Origin: Hawksworthiomyces lignivorus
Taxonomy: Eukaryota; Ascomycota; Sordariomycetes; Ophiostomatales; Ophiostomataceae
NCBI GenBank assembly: GCA_002917075.1
Contig: NTMA01000009.1
Coordinates: 248,001-312,000 of the forward strand
Direction of reading: 5' to 3'
Length of the DNA: 64,000 nucleotides
Position numbers and translations under genes: made by a program
The notes under the pieces: generated by a model
What the model saw: only the letters and a program-made list of their open reading frames with translations
Databases searched by the model: none
What the model was told of the DNA's origin: nothing
Part shown: one piece after another, positions 11,583 through 23,028 of the stretch
How the letters are laid out: each line of letters opens with the position of its first letter
How positions within the stretch are numbered: position 1 is the first letter of the stretch

Positions 11583-12353
11583 ATGAAGACCTCCATCGTG
11601 TTTACCGCCTTGGCCGCCGGCACCACGGCCGTCAGCGGCGCCGCCATTGCCAACCCCGACGCCATGTTCTGTCCGTTCGTGGGCCAGCCCTGCTGGGGCC
11701 GCAAGCGTGCCGCCGAGGCCTTTGCCGACGCTGTTCTCGCAGGTAGCGGCGACGAGCTTGCTGAGCGTTCTGCCGCCGGAACCAACGCCAGCGACAAGGC
11801 CGCCCGCACCCTGGAGGGCCTGGCCGGCATCGTGGCCTCGACGCAGGCGGACCCGCGCGCTTTCTACGCGGGCCTGGGGCTGGACGGAGCGCGCATCTCG
11901 GCCGGCCCCAAAACGGTAAAGCGGGCCGCCGAGGCGCTCCTCGTCAGCATCGAGGGCTTTGCTGTTCACAAGCGCGGCAAGGAGGATCCGGGACCTGACG
12001 GCGATGACGGCGACGCCAGCAGCGACGACACATCGCCCTCCATCATCACCGAGCACAAGAACCGGGCCCATAGAGTCTCCTGCCCGTACGTGGGTGAGCC
12101 AAGCCCATGCTGGGAACGGAACGGAGCGGAGGCCCGCGGCTCGCCCTCTACCGCCGCACTCAGGACCAGGGCCATATTCTGCCCGTTCATCGGCCAGCCC
12201 TGCTGGAGCAAGCGCTCAGTCCCCAAAGACGCCGCCCTGAGCACGGTCGAGGCCCGGTGCTACGCCCCCGGCGGCGCCTGCGCCGCCCCCAGCCGCGACC
12301 TGCACGCCATGCACAGCGCAGCTCGCGCGGCTCTGGACGTCCTCCCGCAATAG
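11583..12353 (+). CDS. Alpha-type mating pheromone precursor
   Basis: Uninterrupted gene of 256 residues. The ATG at 11583 opens a signal peptide (residues 1 to about 20). Three peptide units follow: FCPFVGQPCW (29-38), SCPYVGEPSPCW (166-177, two residues longer) and FCPFIGQPCW (199-208). All show the C-x4-G-(Q/E)-P..CW core of Sordariomycete alpha-factor-like pheromones, which are secreted and sensed by the Ste2 receptor. A cysteine-containing segment at 226-233 may be a decayed fourth unit. Kex2-type dibasic sites lie after units 1 and 3 (GRKR 39-42, SKR 209-211) and in the spacers (VKR 112-114, HKR 129-131), but not directly before each unit as in classical precursors. The long spacers are acidic and alanine rich. 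The first residue is F or S instead of the usual W. This could alternatively be a pheromone-like secreted peptide with another role; the pheromone reading is the best supported. Confidence 0.8.
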   Translation: MKTSIVFTALAAGTTAVSGAAIANPDAMFCPFVGQPCWGRKRAAEAFADAVLAGSGDELAERSAAGTNASDKAARTLEGLAGIVASTQADPRAFYAGLGLDGARISAGPKTVKRAAEALLVSIEGFAVHKRGKEDPGPDGDDGDASSDDTSPSIITEHKNRAHRVSCPYVGEPSPCWERNGAEARGSPSTAALRTRAIFCPFIGQPCWSKRSVPKDAALSTVEARCYAPGGACAAPSRDLHAMHSAARAALDVLPQ

Positions 12354-13269
12354 GTGCGTCTGCGATTCGCCCGAATTTTTTTTCTTAATTCTCTCTCAAT
12401 ATTTTGCGTATAGCATACCAGCGAGTCCTTGGCTAACGCATTTTTGAATTTAGCTCTGGATTGGTCGCAAGATTTTACTCTTCTTCTACTTTCCCTACAT
12501 GTCTGCCTCCTTGTAACGGTAACAGGGGAGGTTTTGCCAGCTTGTGTAGTACACTTCATTATTTTCCGGCTGTTTATTTACTTCGTTGAGAAAGACAAAT
12601 TTATGATTTACACAAAAGGGGCAGCATATGAAGGACATGGATCTCGTGGCAAAGTATTCAACATAGAGGCCCACAAGACTTGGATAACGCGACAAAGGGA
12701 GACGATATTGTCCATTATGTTTTCTTTCCTTTCATTGTTAGGAGGGCTCTTCTTTTCCTCCTGCTCCATTGTGCTCTTCTCTTTTTTTTAGTAGCATATT
12801 CCTAGATTGTTCGATTACAATCGGTTTGACAACAATGGGCGTAAGCAAGATACCAGGGCTAGCCTGCCTCTTCTTTAATATTCATTATGGGCGCGTTATG
12901 CGGCGTCGCCTTCTCTTTTAGCATTTTTTTCTATCTCTTCATAAAGAAAGGGATACATATTATATTACCTTTCGTCGAATATATAACTTTCTATCATTAA
13001 ATCGCTATGCTGGCCTCTATCTCCATTTTTGTATGAAGAATAACTGAGAATAAAATCCTAAGCATCAGACCACGTAGCCTACCCAATATCAAAAGTCTTT
13101 CGGAATGGCCTACAGGCTGTCTCATACTTCGGTGTAAACATGTATTTCTCTCATGCCAAAACGCCATATTTAGTTCCCAAGGCGTTTGCCGCCATATGAC
13201 CCTTTCCCACTCGTGTTTTCCCAACAGCTTTTTTATTATTTATAAATCACATACTTTCTCGCTTGCTCC
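12354..13269. other. Intergenic between convergent genes
   Basis: AT-rich 3' flanks of the pheromone gene (plus) and the DUF1640 gene (minus). No gene recognised. Confidence 0.55.
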
Positions 13270-14205
13270 CTACATCAGCAGGCGCCACGCACCCAACATC
13301 AGCGCCGCGAAGCCCGTGCAGACGCCCATCAGCCATTGCAGCGTCTGGAACTTGACCTGCTCGAGCTGCTGGCGCAGTGCGGCCACCTCCTGCTCGATCT
13401 TGGTCTCGGTCTCCTTCACCTTGAGCTCCTGCCCGACGGCCTCCTCGCGTATGCGGCCCTTCTCCAGGTTCAGGTCCAGCCGCACGCTGGCCTGCGTGCG
13501 CCCCACCTCGTCCCGCAGCCGGCTGTTGAACTTGGCCAGGTCGTTGGCCAGCCGCTCGTGCGCGGCCCGCGTCGTGTTTCCTTCCGTGCTGTCCGCCGAC
13601 AGCAGCTCGCTGCGCAGCTTGGCGAAATCCACCTTCTGCGTGTACGTGGCCTTGGCGGCATCCTCGCGCAGGACCATGGTACGTGTGAGATTTTGTATGC
13701 TGGAAAGAAAGGGAGGGGGTTAGCAGGTCGACAAAGCAATTCGGCAAATTCTCGGGATTGCAGGGCGGGTGGGACAGAGCACCTACCTCTCCTCGATCAC
13801 GTCGTTCAGAACCTTCATCATGGCCACTGACTGCTCCTCGGTGAAACCTTCATCCTGGAGCCGCTGCACAAATTTGAGCGTGTCGAAGTGGTGGTCGCGG
13901 CGCTGGGCAACCGAGGCGTGAAACGCACGGCGTAGAACGAGGGCCGACGGCGCGGACGAAGGATTGAACGACGTCGCAAACACCGCATGCTGCGCCATCC
14001 TCCGTCTCCGGTGAGTGCCCTCCGAATTTCCCTGTACGTATGGTGTCGAAGCGGTGTATGACAGAGCTGCTGCGGAGGCGGGCGAGCGGAACAGCAGCGG
14101 CTTGGTGGGCAGCTGGCGCAGCGGCGCAGACAGGCCAAGGGGAGCTTTCCAGCTCAGCTGCGGGAGGAGAAACCTCGGCAGCGAAGACGGCAACGAGGTC
14201 GCCAT
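13270..14205 (-). CDS. Mitochondrial coiled-coil DUF1640 protein (Fmp32/CCDC90 family)
   Basis: Two exons on the minus strand, 14205-13787 and 13699-13270, encode 282 residues. The 87-nt intron has GTAGGT and TTTCCAG borders and a CTAAC branch site. The basic, serine/alanine-rich N-terminus with RRAFHAS looks like a mitochondrial presequence. The conserved block begins at FDTLKFVQRLQDEGFTEEQS and continues through an ALV/MMKVLNDVIEE segment into a long coiled coil. The protein ends in one membrane helix (WLMGVCTGFAALMLGAW). This architecture is that of yeast Fmp32 and animal MCUR1/CCDC90B, inner-membrane proteins linked to respiratory-complex assembly and calcium-uniporter regulation. A start at the internal Met70 is possible and would also leave a presequence. 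Confidence 0.88.
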
Positions 14206-16226
14206 GGCGTCAAAGGTGGCAGAAGTCGATCTATTCCCTGAAAGATTGAAGCAGCGACTTCTTGCGGGCAGCTTCTCAAAAAAAGAAGCTCGACTTTTAC
14301 TGTGGTGGTCGTTCCTAGTTGTTCTATTCTAAGCTCGAGCCCGCATATTCCCGCTTCAAGCTCGGTGAATGTGAGACGCCCACCCCACTAATACCAGCTA
14401 TTGGATCAGGAACCAGAGTTTCGATGCCTGAGGCAGAAATTCAGACAGAAAGCCATTGACCCACTTTTATGAAATTTCTAGATGCTTGCATATAAAAAAA
14501 AAAAAATCTGCCGCTTGCGTTTCTTTTGGTTCTCTTTCTTCCTTTTTCTTCTTCATGAACAACGCAATTAAAATCACGTTCACGAAAATGTCATTATAGT
14601 ACCGAGGGAACTCCTTGCGAGCTCTCCCATGACGATCTCAATCGCTTTTTCTCAGAACGGAGAACGAATTCTTGAAGAATCTTGGGTGCGGTGCTTACCT
14701 TTGGGGACCTCAAAGGAACCTGTGGGAAGGGTCGCAATGATTCATCGAACATCTCATCAAATTGCTGTGAAAGTATCTGGTGACAGCTATGTGAAATAAG
14801 AATAAAATGGCAGGAGAAAGTCGACAACAGAAGTGCAGCAGGAGCTTCAGTCCAGGTCGAAAAGCTGCTGTACATGAAGGCAGCTAGTTACGATGCTTAT
14901 TGTGACTGCTCTGCTTTGTATGTGTGAGCTCTGTCTCTTGCCTTTCTTCCTGCTGCAACCTCGCTTTGCTTCTCGTATGCTCTGCTCTATGCGCCTGCGT
15001 TACGGTTCTGTTTGTAGTGTTATGTCCTGCTGGCTGCAGCGGTCGTCGAACTGCACACGGCTTCTTTGGGGGAGAAATGAGATACCTGCCCCAGCAGTGG
15101 ATACAGTGCAACGATGCTCCTAAATATGCCATGTTAATATGTCCCTGTCTTTTTATGTATGATTAGCCGGTCGAGACCTGGCTGGATTTCATTATTTTGC
15201 TTGTCTTTTCCTCGCACAATGTGCTCTGCACAATTTTGCGATCACGTGGAACCATCCGAACTTTAGAAAAACTTTAGAAACAGCACCTGCGTCACTTGTG
15301 TGCGGGAAGCCGCGACCTAAACCACCCTACCAGTGCCCGGTTTGTCGCTGCCTAAATTGGCCGGGTTTCCAGAAGCTGTTTGAAGATGGGCTTGGTATAC
15401 TCCGTATGAGTAGTATTTACGGGAAGAGTTCGAATGACAGTGAAACTTATCCACACCTGTGATATGCTATTTTTTTTTCTTTTTTCTTCGATTATTTTGG
15501 GACATTTTGTTTGTGGCGTATGAAGCGTAATATACGAGTACAATCTCGCGTCGGCGGACTTACAGTATGGTAGGTAGTTACGTGCATACGTGGTCGTGTT
15601 CGTTGTTCGCTCCTTCGCTATTCTCCTGAAGAAAATTAATCTTACAGACTACACGTGACAACTAAGCTCCCGCTTATTCACCCCTGAATGGCCCGTGCAT
15701 AGCGTCCTCAGCTGCGGCCAGACAGAGGAGGAAACAACAATGCAAACGACTCCTACTCCTTGAAAATAGAGGATACGGTAAACTTTATCAAACCAATTTC
15801 ACTTGCTCTTCAAACTTTCCAGTTTCCCCCTTCTTTTCGTCCTCCAAATCCATCCAAATACTCACTTTGGTCTTCCCTACGAGGCCCCTCGCGAAAAGGC
15901 TTCATTTCTCTGACTGTGTCATTAATTTACTTTTCCTTTTCTTTCTCTGTTCGATTCTCTCCTTTACGCTTTATCCCTCCCGCCTGTATTTCCCGCTTGT
16001 GCGGGAAGCTTAACGGTTTTCTACTCCTTACTCCGACGACCTTTGACCTCATTTCTACTTTCAGTCGTCACTTCGTCGAGAAGCAGCCCTCTTCGACCTC
16101 CTTCCATCCTCTTCCTGTCGCAGGGATTTAGCTTCGATTAATTTTAAAGCTGTCGGCGTAGCTTCGTTTGCCGGCGCACCTTCGCGCACAGCTTCCGCGA
16201 GCTCCTTTCACATCCTCCTAGCCACC
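14206..16226. other. Divergent promoter region of the DUF1640 and clathrin genes
   Basis: Two kilobases between divergently transcribed genes. The last 400 nt are C/T-rich and are presumably the clathrin leader. No supported gene inside. Confidence 0.55.
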
Positions 16227-19200
16227 ATGGCACCGCTGCCTATCAAGCTGGGCGAGATCGTCCAGCTCACATCTCTGGGCATCGACAACGCGGCCATCGG
16301 ATTCAACTCTTGCGTATGTCTCTCCCACCCCCCTTTGAGCTTACCAGCGTCGACTATGACGCGTTTCCTGCGTCTCCGTTCCCTGTCCCTATCTGCTACT
16401 GTTTTAGCGTGTCTGTCCCTGCGGAGATACTGAATGTGCTGTGTTGCTGACTGGATCATCCCTCCACGACAGACATTAGAGTCCGATCGGTACGTCTGTG
16501 TTCGGGAAAAGAAGAGCGAGGCCGCCCAGCCGGAAGTCGTCATCGTCGACCTGCAAAACCTGAGCAATGTCATGCGCCGTGGCATCAAGGCGGACAGTGC
16601 CATCATGCACTGGTCGCGCCCGGTCATCGCCCTCCGCGCCCAGTCCCGGACACTCCAGATCTTCGACCTAGAGAAGAAGGCCAAGTTGAACTCGGCCACC
16701 ACAAACGAAGATGTTGTCTACTGGAAGTGGATTAGCGAGACCACCATTGGCCTCGTCACAGAGACCGGCGTCCACCACTGGGACGTGTTCGAGGCGAACA
16801 AGGCCCCTGTAGAAATCTTTAAGCGGAACGCCGCCATGAGTGTAAGCTGCAGCCCTTCCTCCGCTTGCTTATTTGGTTTCCTCCGCCCTGCTCCGCTGGA
16901 ATGCAAAATATACGCAGATGCAGCTGACAGTTTCGTTTCTTCAACTAGGCCTGCCAGATCATCAACTACCGCATCGATACTGACAGCAAGTGGATGGCTG
17001 TCGTCGGCATCTCCCAACAACAAGGACGTGTTGTCGGCTCCATCCAGCTCTACTCCAAAGAGCGCGGTGTCAGCCAGGCCATCGAGGGCCACGCTGCATC
17101 CTTTGCCACACACCAGCTAGAGGGTGCTCCGCAGGTGTCCAAGCTGTTTGTCTTCGCCGTCCGGACTGCTACCCACGCCAAGCTGCACATTGTCGAGATT
17201 GACAAGCCCGAGGCAAACCCTGCCTTCCCCAAGAAGGCCGTCGATGTCTACTTCCCTGCCGAGGCCACCAACGATTTCCCTGTAGCTGTGCAGGTGTCCC
17301 AGAAGTACGGTATTGTGTACCTCATCACCAAGTACGGCTTCATCCACCTGTACGACATCGAGACTGGCACCTGCATCTTCATGAACCGCATGTCCAGTGA
17401 GACCATCTTCGTTTCCTGCAACGATTCCGAATCGACTGGTGTTGTCGGCATCAACCGGAAGGGTCAGACCCTCTCCGTGAAGGTCGACGAGACCACCATC
17501 ATCCCCTACCTCCTGCAGAATCCCGCCAACACCGACTTGGCAATTAAGATTGCCTCTCGGGGCGACCTTCCCGGCGCCGAGCCTCTGTATGCCCGCAAGT
17601 TTGACCAGCTCTTCAACTCGGGCAATTTCGCCGAGGCCGCCCGCGTTGCTGCAAACTCCCCCCAGGGCTTCCTCCGCACTTCCGAGACCATTGAGAAGTT
17701 CAAGCGTCTCCCCCAGCAGCCTGGCCAGATGTCGTATATTCTCCAGTACTTTGGCATGCTTCTGGACAAGGGTGGCCTCAACATGACGGAGACTCTGGAG
17801 CTTGCTCAGCCCGTTGTCGCCCAGAAGCGTACCGAGCTGCTGGAGAAGTGGGCCAAGGAGGACAAGCTCTACTGCTCCGAGCAGCTTGGTGACCTGGTCC
17901 GGCCGCTCGATCTGGCCCTGGCCCTCCGCATCTACGTCAAGGCCAACGTCCCCCACAAGGTCGTTGCAGCCCTTGCGCAGGCCAACCGGTTCAACGAGAT
18001 CATCCCATATGCCACCAAGGCCGGCTACACCCCAGACTACATGCAGCTCCTGCAGCACGTTGCTCGCGCCAACCCCGACAAGGCTGTCGAGTTTGCCACC
18101 ATGCTTGCTAACAACGAGGGTGGCCCGCTCATCGATCTCGAGCGCGCAGTCGACGTCTTCCAGTCTCAGAGCCTGCTCCCTCAGGTCACCGCCTTTTTGA
18201 TCGATGCCTTGAAGGAGAACCGCCCGGAGCAGGGCCACCTCCAGACGCGTCTCCTGGAGATGAACCTTCTCAACGCCCCTCAGGTGGCCGATGCTATTCT
18301 GAGCAACCAGATGTTCTCGCATTTCGACAAGGCCCATGTTGCCAAGCTGTGCGAGCAGGCTGGTCTCTACCGGTGGGCGCTGGACCTGTACGAGGACCCG
18401 GCTGCCGTGAAGCGGGTCGTTATCAACGTCCCCGGCACTGCCGACTTCGATCCCGAGTGGCTCACCGGCTTCTTCGGCAAGCTGTCTGTTGAGCAGTCTC
18501 TGGACTGCCTGGATGCGATGATGAAGCACAATATTCGCCAGAACCTGCAGTCCGTCGTCCAGATCGCCACCAAGTACTCTGATCTTCTGGGTCCCCAGCG
18601 CCTTGTCGATCTGTTCGAGAAGTACAAGACGGCCGAGGGTCTCTTCTACTACCTAGGCAGCATTGTCAACCTGTCTGAAGACCCCGAGGTCCACTTCAAA
18701 TACATTGAGGCGGCTACCAAGATGGGCCAGTTCAACGAGGTCGAGCGGATCTGCCGCGAGAGCAACCACTACAACGCCGAGAAGGTCAAGAACTTCCTCA
18801 AGGAGGCCAAGCTGCAGGACCAGCTGCCGCTGATCATCGTCTGCGACAGGTTTAACCTGGTCCACGACCTGATCCTGTACCTCTACCAGAACCAGCAGTT
18901 CCAATCAATCGAGGCCTATGTCCAGCGCATCAACCCCTCGCGGACGCCCGCTGTTATTGGCGGTCTTCTCGACGTCGACTGCGACGAGAACATCATCAAG
19001 AACCTGCTCGCTTCCGTGACGCCGGCGCCGATTCCCATCGACCAGCTCGTTGCCGAGGTCGAGTCCCGCAACCGCCTGAAGCTGCTGCTGCCCTTCCTCG
19101 AGTCTGCTCTTGCTGCCGGCAACCACGACCAGGCCGTCTACAATGCCCTGGCCAAGATCTACATCGACTCCAACAACAACCCGGAGAAGTTCCTCAAGGA

Positions 19201-21642
19201 GAACGACCAATACGACACCCTCGTTGTCGGCAAGTACTGCGAGAAGCGGGATCCCAACCTGGCTTACATTGCCTACAGCAAGGGCCAGAACGACCTGGAG
19301 CTCGTCAACGTGACAAACGAGAACTCCATGTACCGTGCCCAGGCGCGCTACCTCTTGGAGCGTGCCGACCGCGAGCTGTGGCAGTTTGTGCTGAGCGAGA
19401 ACAACATCCACCGCCGCTCTGTCATTGACCAGGTCATCTCCACGGCCGTGCCCGAGTGCAACGATCCGGCCAAGGTGTCCGAGGCTGTTGCCTGCTTCCT
19501 CAAGGCCGATCTGCCCGCTGAGCTGATCGAGCTTCTCGAGAAGATTGTGCTCGAGCCGTCTCCCTTCAGCGACAACCAGAGCCTGCAGAATCTGCTGCTG
19601 TTCACGGCCACGACCGCCGATAAGGCCCGCGTCATGGACTACATCCACAAGCTGGACGCCTTTGATCCTCAGGAGATCTCTGCCGCTTGTATCAACGTGG
19701 GCCTGTACGAAGAGGCGTTCGAGATCTTCAAGAAGATCAACGACAGTGTCAGCGCCGTCAACGTCCTCGTCGAGCACGTCGTCAGCATTGACCGCGCCCA
19801 GGCGTACGCCGAGGAGGTCGACACGCCCGAGGTCTGGAGCCGGGTCGCCAAGGCGCAGCTGGATGGTCTGCGCGTGAGCGACTCGATCGACTCATACATC
19901 AAAGCTCAGGACCCCAAGAACTACGAGGAGGTCATCGACATTGCCACCCATGCGGGCAAGAACGAGGAGCTTGTCAAGTACCTGCTCATGGCCCGCAAGA
20001 CCCTGCGCGAGCCTGTCATCGACACGGCTCTGGCGTTCAGCTACGCGCGCCTGGACAACCTCTCTGACCTCGACGACTTCCTGCGCGGCACGAACGTGGC
20101 CAACATCGAAGAGTCGGGTGACAAGGCCTACGGCGAGGGCCTGTTCGAGGCGGCCAAGATTTTCTTCTCGAGCATCTCTAACTGGGCTAAGCTGGCGACG
20201 ACCCTGGTCTACCTGGGCGACTACCAGGCTGCCGTCGAGGCGGCGCGCAAGGCCAACAATATCAAGGTGTGGCGTGAGGTGCACGAGGCCTGCGTTGACA
20301 AGAAGGAGTTCCGCCTCGCGCTCATCTGCGGTCTCAACCTGATTGTGGATGCCGACCAGCTACAGGAGCTGGTCAAGCAGTACGAGCGCAACGGCTACTT
20401 TGATGAGCTCATCAACCTCCTCGAGCAGGGCCTGGGCCTGGAGCGGGCCCACATGGCCATGTTCACGGAGCTCGGCATCGCCCTCGCCAAGTACCACCCG
20501 GATCGGCTGATGGAGCACCTGAAGCTGTTCTGGAGCCGCATGAACATGCCCAAGATGATCCGCGGCTGCGAGGAGGCCAACCTGTGGCCCGAGCTGATCT
20601 TCTGCTACTACCACTACGACGAGTTTGACAACGCCGCGCTGGCGGTCATGGAGCGCCCGGAGAACTCGTGGGAGCACCAGCAGTTCAAGGAGATCGTCGT
20701 CAAGGTGGCCAACCTGGAAATCTACTACAAGGCCATCAACTTCTACCTGGAGCAGCACCCGTCTCTACTGACGGATCTTCTGCAGGTGCTGACCGCCCGC
20801 ATCGACGTTAACCGCGTGGTCCGGATGTTCCAGAAGTCGGACAACCTGCCGCTGATCAAGCCCTTCCTGCTGAACGTGCAGACGCAGAACAAGCGGGCGG
20901 TGAACGACGCCATCAACGACCTGCTGATCGAGGAGGAAGACTACAAGACGCTCCGGGACTCCGTGGAGAACTACGACAACTACGATCCTGTCGAGCTCGC
21001 AGGACGTCTCGAGAAGCACGACCTGGTGTTCTTCCGCCAGATTGCGGCCAACATCTACCGCAAGAACAAGCGCTGGGAGAAGTCAATTGCCCTCTCGAAG
21101 CAGGACAAGCTGTGGAAGGACGCCATCGAGACGGCGGCCATCTCTGGCAAGACAGATGTCGTCGAGGAGCTGCTCCGCTACGTAAGTACACACTGACTCT
21201 GAGCAGAAGAGAAGACGAAGCTTTTGTGTTGTTCGCATGCTAACTTTGCCTGGCTTAGTTTGTCGACATTGGCAACCGCGAGTGCTACGTGGGCATGTTG
21301 TATGCCTGCCACGACCTGATCCGTCCGGACGTGGTGCTCGAGCTCTCATGGCGCAACGGCCTGACCGACTTTACCATGCCGTACCTCATCAACCTGCTGA
21401 GCCAGACGACAAAGGAGCTCTCCATGCTCAAGGCCGACAACGAGGAGCGCAAGGCAAAGGAGAAGGAGCAGGAGAAGGTCGAGGACAACACGCCGATTCT
21501 GGGCGGCAACCGCCTCATGATCACGGCAGGCCCGACCGGCGCCCCCATGGGACGGGCGTCTCCGGCACCGTTCGTGGGCACCAACGGGTTTGCGCCCCAG
21601 CCTACCGGCTTTGCTCCCCAGCCTACCGGGTTTGGATTCTAG
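16227..21642 (+). CDS. chc1: Clathrin heavy chain
   Basis: Four exons, 16227-16313, 16473-16841, 16949-21181 and 21259-21642, encode 1690 residues, the usual length. Introns are 159, 107 and 77 nt; all borders are GT-AG and all fall between codons. The N-terminal beta-propeller domain includes the hallmark QIINYR.D..KWM..VGIS.QQ and IEGHAASFA. The long alpha-solenoid leg follows, with seven clathrin repeats, then the trimerisation region (DFTMPYLINLL). The tail carries three short PTGF-type repeats (GFAPQPTGFAPQPTGFGF). The product forms the triskelion coat for endocytosis and late-Golgi sorting. In yeast it retains the Kex2 and Ste13 proteases needed to mature alpha-factor, which makes the nearby pheromone gene notable. 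Codon use is strongly GC-ending, as expected for a highly expressed gene. Confidence 0.98.
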
Positions 21643-23028
21643 AAGCCGCATCCGGTTGTGCCCGTCATGGCACCTTACCGCTACCCGCAGGGCTGTCATC
21701 AGTGGTACTACTTTGCCCCGCAGCCAACTCCATCGCCAACGCCGGACCCGAGGGTTCCAGCCTCACTGTCAAAATGAATGAGCCTTTTTTTCCTTTGTCT
21801 TGTTTTGCTTTTCTTGCTCAGATGATGATGCAGTGCTCCTCACGACAAGGATGTGGCAGCCTGCCGGATGGCCTTTTTATGGGCGCCTTCTGGTATTTGT
21901 TTCGGGGGAGAAGATAACAAGCTAATTCGGATCTCGTGGAAGTAAAGCGTGGTCGGGGAGATGTAGGGATACACAAAATACCGGGGGAAGTGAAAAGAAT
22001 AAGACAAGGTTTGTACTACTCGAGACCGGGTGCATTTTGCTTTCTCTGTTACTGCTGTTTTTTTTTTTCTCCAAAGGTGTCGTGGTGGAATTACTCTCGA
22101 TAAGAAAACCCTCAAACCAATGTCTCAAGAAGCGTTTTTCTTTCTTCGCTTTTTGCCTTTTCCCCCGTCTCTTTCTCATATATTTACAAGTTTCATGTAC
22201 CATAGCTAAGTTCGGAATTTTAATTATATTTCTCACAATTTTACTTGGGTATTGTCTAGTGCCTCCGTGAAAAGACTGAGAGAGTAGGGGGATCGTAGGT
22301 ATACCTAGCGTATGGAGTTTGGTCGTGATTTGTATGTTTAAAAGTCAAAAGCTGTGCGGCTGTGAGTCTGCGGCTATCAGTCTGCGGCTGTCAGTGGGCA
22401 ACTGTCAATGTGCGACTGCCAGAAGGCGAGATGGTAGGCTGTTTCCTTTTATAGGCCTGTAAAGAGGCTGTAACGCAAGTGAAATTGATTGTCGGCTAGG
22501 CTTGGCGGGAGCACGTGATGCCTATTGCGCCAAGTTGGAGCCAAATAACGAACGATCCAGGGCGGAGTACTGCACCAGAGCTATTAGAAACATCCCCCAA
22601 ACGCGCGAATCGATCCAAGTGGATAACACCAGCTAATAAGCTCGTGCTAGCGGCGAACAGCACCACTGTCATTTAACGGACTGCACAACACTCGCTTATC
22701 GTTGACTGGGAGCTGCATTGTTTCTATTCATCTCCCTCTCTGTCTTGACGATTTTCCAAATCGGGTGCTGAATAGCCCTCTGCACGGAAGACGAGACAAA
22801 GAGCGAATAAGAAAGGGAGGAGAACGAAGCGTCAAAGCGCATTCTGTTCAGAGCCGGCCTCAGCCTCTCGTCCTTTTGTATGCGCATTATCGCTCTCGCT
22901 CTCGCTTTCGACCAAGTCGTTCATTCTTGAAACCTGTAACCGACAACGAAAGGCATCTCTCCTGAGAACCGAACATATATCACCGTACCTATTCAGTCCA
23001 TCCAGGCAAGGAGGCTACGCGGACGAAG
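21643..23028. other. Intergenic between clathrin and DapB-like genes
   Basis: Holds the clathrin 3' end, a 14-bp minisatellite at 22353-22422 and the C/T-rich leader of the aminopeptidase gene. No gene recognised. Confidence 0.55.
22353..22422. repeat. 14-bp minisatellite, five units
   Basis: Five head-to-tail 14-bp units of the form T(C/G)TGCGGCTGTCAG, at 22353, 22367, 22381, 22395 and 22409. Units 2 and 3 differ at one base, and the outer units at two to four. There is no coding frame and the array lies between two genes. Confidence 0.85.
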
